This document shows positions 5,931 through 8,027 of a stretch of 8,027 nucleotides of DNA, in pieces. The position numbers and the translations under genes are program-made. Below the pieces are notes generated by a model that saw only the letters and a program-made list of their open reading frames with translations, ran no database searches and was not told where the DNA came from. The stretch spans positions 1 to 8,027 of the forward strand of contig JAPLPC010000271.1 of the NCBI GenBank assembly GCA_026400425.1, read 5' to 3'. Source of the DNA: Hyphomicrobiales bacterium (GTDB lineage Bacteria > Pseudomonadota > Alphaproteobacteria > Rhizobiales > Xanthobacteraceae). Each line of letters opens with the position of its first letter. Within the stretch, counting starts at the first letter, position 1.

Positions 5931-5971
5931 GAAAACAAAACGGGGCGGCAGCTTGCGCTACCGCCCTGTTT
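5931..5971 (-). terminator. Intrinsic terminator of sodB
   Basis: On the minus strand GGGCGGTAGC (5966-5957), a GCAA loop and GCTGCCGCCC (5952-5943) form a 10-bp stem with one G-U pair. It is followed by CGTTTTGTTTTC, a U-rich tail. It starts about 35 bases after the sodB stop, the classic arrangement for a rho-independent terminator, and separates sodB from crcB. Confidence 0.88.
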
Positions 5972-6003
5972 GCGCTGATCGATTCGATCAGACAGCCTTT
6001 GGA

Positions 6004-6606
6004 TCAGGCGCCGGCCTTGCCGTACAGCTCGTCCACGTAATCCCAGTTGACGAGATTATCGACGAACGCTTTGAGGTAGTCCGGACGACGGTTGCGGTAA
6101 TCGATGTAGTAGGAGTGCTCCCACACATCGACGCCGAGGATCGGGGTCGCGCCGTGCACCAGCGGATTTTCGCCGTTCGCGGTCTTGGAGACTTCGAGCT
6201 TGCCGTTCTTCACGGACAGCCAGGCCCAGCCCGAGCCGAACTGGCCGGCGCCGGCGGCGGCGAAATCCGCCTTGAACTTGTCGAGACCGCCGAGATCCTC
6301 GTCGATCTTCTTGGCCAGACGGCCCGGCAGCTTGTCGCCGCCGCCGTTCGGCTTCATCCAGTTCCAGAAGTGGAGATGGTTGTAATGCTGCCCGGCATTG
6401 TTGAAGAGCGCAGCGTTCTTGCCGAATGAACCCTTCACCACGTCTTCGAGCGACTTACCCTCGAATTCGGTGCCCTTCAGCAGATTGTTGCCGTTGGTCA
6501 CGTAAGCCTGATGATGCTTATCGTGATGGAATTCCAGCGTTTCCTTCGACATATGGGGCGCGAGCGCGTCATAGGCGTAAGGCAGATCGGGAAGCGTGAA
6601 AGTCAT
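6004..6606 (-). CDS. sodB: Iron-type superoxide dismutase
   Basis: The 200-residue product is an Fe/Mn superoxide dismutase that converts superoxide to oxygen and hydrogen peroxide. Metal ligands by family alignment are His27 (EFHHDKHH), His77 (NHLHFW), Asp160 and His164 (DVWEHSYYIDYRN). The active-site Gln lies in the N-terminal half (Gln73 in NNAGQHYNH), as in iron enzymes, and GSGWAWL at 124-130 also fits the iron type; cambialistic use of manganese cannot be excluded. There is no signal peptide, so the enzyme is cytoplasmic. ATG 6606 gives the typical N-terminus MTFTLPDLPYAYDAL; a GTG five codons upstream is an alternative. No strong Shine-Dalgarno is visible. The gene has its own terminator downstream and a strong inverted repeat upstream, so it is probably monocistronic. 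All catalytic residues are intact. Confidence 0.95.
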   Translation of the reverse strand: MTFTLPDLPYAYDALAPHMSKETLEFHHDKHHQAYVTNGNNLLKGTEFEGKSLEDVVKGSFGKNAALFNNAGQHYNHLHFWNWMKPNGGGDKLPGRLAKKIDEDLGGLDKFKADFAAAGAGQFGSGWAWLSVKNGKLEVSKTANGENPLVHGATPILGVDVWEHSYYIDYRNRRPDYLKAFVDNLVNWDYVDELYGKAGA

Positions 6607-6641
6607 GGGGTCAAGATCCACAAATTGGGGAGAGACAGATC

Positions 6642-6670
6642 AACGGGAACCTTTATAGAAGGTTCCCGTT
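6642..6670. terminator. Perfect 12-bp inverted repeat, probable terminator of the MFS gene
   Basis: AACGGGAACCTT (6642-6653), the loop TATAG and AAGGTTCCCGTT (6659-6670) form a perfect stem in the 102-base gap between the MFS stop and the sodB start. It is about 40 bases downstream of the MFS stop, a usual terminator distance, but the minus-strand tail (GATCTGTCTCTCC) is only weakly U-rich. Because the loop contains TATAAA on the minus strand and lies 36-64 bases before sodB, it could instead be an operator or leader structure of sodB. Confidence 0.6.
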
Positions 6671-6708
6671 CTTTCGCCCACCTTTGATTGCTTTTTCGAC
6701 CTTCGCGA

Positions 6709-7950
6709 TCATGCGGCACTTGGCATCACATCCGGAATGGCATCGCGGCGCGCCGGCGGCTTCACGTTCATCAGCATCTGGAAGCAGCCCGCGATCAGGC
6801 CGATGACCACGGCGAACTGCCACGCGCGATCGTAAGTGCCAAGCCGCGCGAAGATGACGCCGCCGCCCCAGGCACCCAGGAACGATCCGGCCTGATGGCT
6901 GAGGAAGGCGATGCCCGTCAGCGTGGCCATGAAGCGCAGGCCGAACAGCTGCGCCACCAGTCCGTTCACCAGCGGCACGACGCCGAGCCAGAGCGAGCCG
7001 AGCACCGCTGCAAACACCAGCGTCGTGGTCGGCGTCGCCGGGAAATAGAAATACGCCGCCAGCGCGAAAGAGCGCGCGATGTAAATTCCGCCGAGCAAAA
7101 TCTGCTTGGGATAGCGCCCGCCGAGCCAGCCGAAGGCATAGGAGCCGAACACGTTGAACAGCCCCACCATCGCCAATGCCGTGGCGCCGAGCGACGGATC
7201 GAGACCGCACGTGGCCAGATAATTCGGAAGATGCGTGGTGATGAACACCAGTTGCAGGCCGCACACGAAGAACGACAGCGCCAGCACGACATAGCCGGAA
7301 TGGCCGAGCGCCGATTGCACGACCTCGCCCAGCGACTGCTGCGGCTCATCGCTCGGCGCGCGTTCGATGGCGTCGGACCGGCCGGCCAGAAAAGCGGCCG
7401 GCAACATCACCGCGACCAGACCGAGGAAGCCGATCAGCGCCACTTGCCAGCCAGCCGTCGAAATCAGCGTCTGCGCCAGCGGCGATGCGATCACGAGGCC
7501 GAGCGAGCCGGCGGCCGAGACGGCGCCCATGGTGACGCTGCGCTTCGCGGCGGAAACCGAGCGCGAAGCGACAGTCATCGTCATGCTCGAGGCCGTGCAG
7601 GACAGCGCAAGGCCGACGCAGACACCGGCACCGAGCGTGAAATACAGCGGCGTGGTCGCGAACAGCATGAAGACGATGCCGGCCGCATAGATCAGCACGC
7701 CGGAGATCATCACCCATCGGGTCCCGAACCGATCGGCGATGGCGCCGATGAAAGGCTGTGAAATGCCCCACATGACGTTCTGGAGCGCTGTGGCGAGCGA
7801 GAAATCGGCTGTGGTGATGGCGGTATCGCGCAGGATCGATGGCTGAAACAGCCCGAAGCTCTGGCGCATACCCATGGCCAGGCTGAGCAGTGTTGCCGCG
7901 CCGGCCAAAATCGCCCAGCGCTGATACTTGGTAAGCTCCGCCTCGGTCAT
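6709..7950 (-). CDS. Major facilitator superfamily transporter
   Basis: The 413-residue product has about twelve membrane helices in two halves with a cytoplasmic loop near residues 190-215 (GRSDAIERAPSDEPQQS). The MFS motif A between helices 2 and 3 is visible as GAIADRFGTRWVM (about 68-80). The N-terminal helix with MGMRQSFGLFQPS and the overall layout recall the monocarboxylate/oxalate-formate porter group of MFS_1 proteins, but I cannot name the substrate. Length is normal for the superfamily. ATG 7950 starts directly before the conserved N-terminal region; a weak AAGG lies about ten bases upstream. It stands alone, pointing the same way as sodB but separated by an inverted repeat. Nothing nearby indicates its substrate, and there is no sign of a zinc link. 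Confidence 0.88.
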   Translation of the reverse strand: MTEAELTKYQRWAILAGAATLLSLAMGMRQSFGLFQPSILRDTAITTADFSLATALQNVMWGISQPFIGAIADRFGTRWVMISGVLIYAAGIVFMLFATTPLYFTLGAGVCVGLALSCTASSMTMTVASRSVSAAKRSVTMGAVSAAGSLGLVIASPLAQTLISTAGWQVALIGFLGLVAVMLPAAFLAGRSDAIERAPSDEPQQSLGEVVQSALGHSGYVVLALSFFVCGLQLVFITTHLPNYLATCGLDPSLGATALAMVGLFNVFGSYAFGWLGGRYPKQILLGGIYIARSFALAAYFYFPATPTTTLVFAAVLGSLWLGVVPLVNGLVAQLFGLRFMATLTGIAFLSHQAGSFLGAWGGGVIFARLGTYDRAWQFAVVIGLIAGCFQMLMNVKPPARRDAIPDVMPSAA

Positions 7951-8027
7951 TCCACAGCCCTTGATATTCCTAGAAGATTATTCTCACATAAGCACCGGAT
8001 TCGATAAGTTTCTACCCAAGCGCCGCT
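7951..8027. other. Upstream region of the MFS gene
   Basis: This 77-base, relatively A+T-rich stretch should hold the MFS promoter. On the minus strand it has GAGAATAATCTTC (7982-7970), an imperfect dyad, and TTCTAGGAA just after it. No convincing -35/-10 pair could be assigned, and no other gene is seen up to the window edge. Confidence 0.35.

Noticed and set aside
5812..5940. Fluoride riboswitch upstream of crcB
   Set aside because: The region is mostly the palindromic repeat and I could not find the conserved riboswitch core by eye.

Overview
The window looks like chromosomal DNA of a G+C-rich alphaproteobacterium of the Hyphomicrobiales, most likely the Bradyrhizobium/Rhodopseudomonas/Afipia/Nitrobacter group. 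I base this on protein flavour (iron-type SOD, CrcB, a CobW GTPase paired with a WD40-type propeller gene) and on two palindromic repeat types that I recall as common in these genomes. This is judgement by eye; no database search was run. Every gene I accept is on the minus strand, so transcription runs from high to low coordinates.

In transcription order: a major facilitator transporter (7950-6709), a perfect 12-bp inverted repeat (6642-6670), an iron-type superoxide dismutase, sodB (6606-6004), with a clear intrinsic terminator (5931-5971), a palindromic repeat (5833-5913), and the fluoride channel gene crcB (5811-5434). A compact zinc-uptake operon follows, from 5329 down to 615. A second copy of the palindromic repeat lies at 529-610. 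Last comes an MgtC/SapB-family membrane protein (474-1) cut off by the window edge.

The zinc operon is the main content. It has a sigma70-like promoter whose -10 box (TATAAT) sits inside a Zur-type inverted repeat, ATGTTA-N5-TAACAT (5403-5419). Its genes are a 69-residue His-rich single-span membrane peptide, the ABC ATPase znuC, the permease znuB, the periplasmic binding protein znuA, a CobW/COG0523 GTPase, and a WD40-type beta-propeller gene. Most junctions are ATGA or TGATG stop/start overlaps, so translation is probably coupled. The exception is znuA-cobW, where 71 bases hold a hairpin repeat. The expected picture is zinc capture by ZnuA, import by ZnuBC, and intracellular handling by the CobW GTPase, all repressed when zinc is plentiful. 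Three of the products (small peptide, ZnuA, CobW protein) carry separate His-rich stretches.

Two signs suggest this copy of the operon may be damaged. The Walker B aspartate of ZnuC reads as Tyr (residue 158, bases 4650-4652). The WD40 gene has an internal deletion with a frameshift near 761-777, with its genuine C-terminal end still readable in another frame. Either could be real decay or sequence error; read-level checks would separate these. I saw no tRNA, rRNA, CRISPR array, insertion sequence or phage gene.
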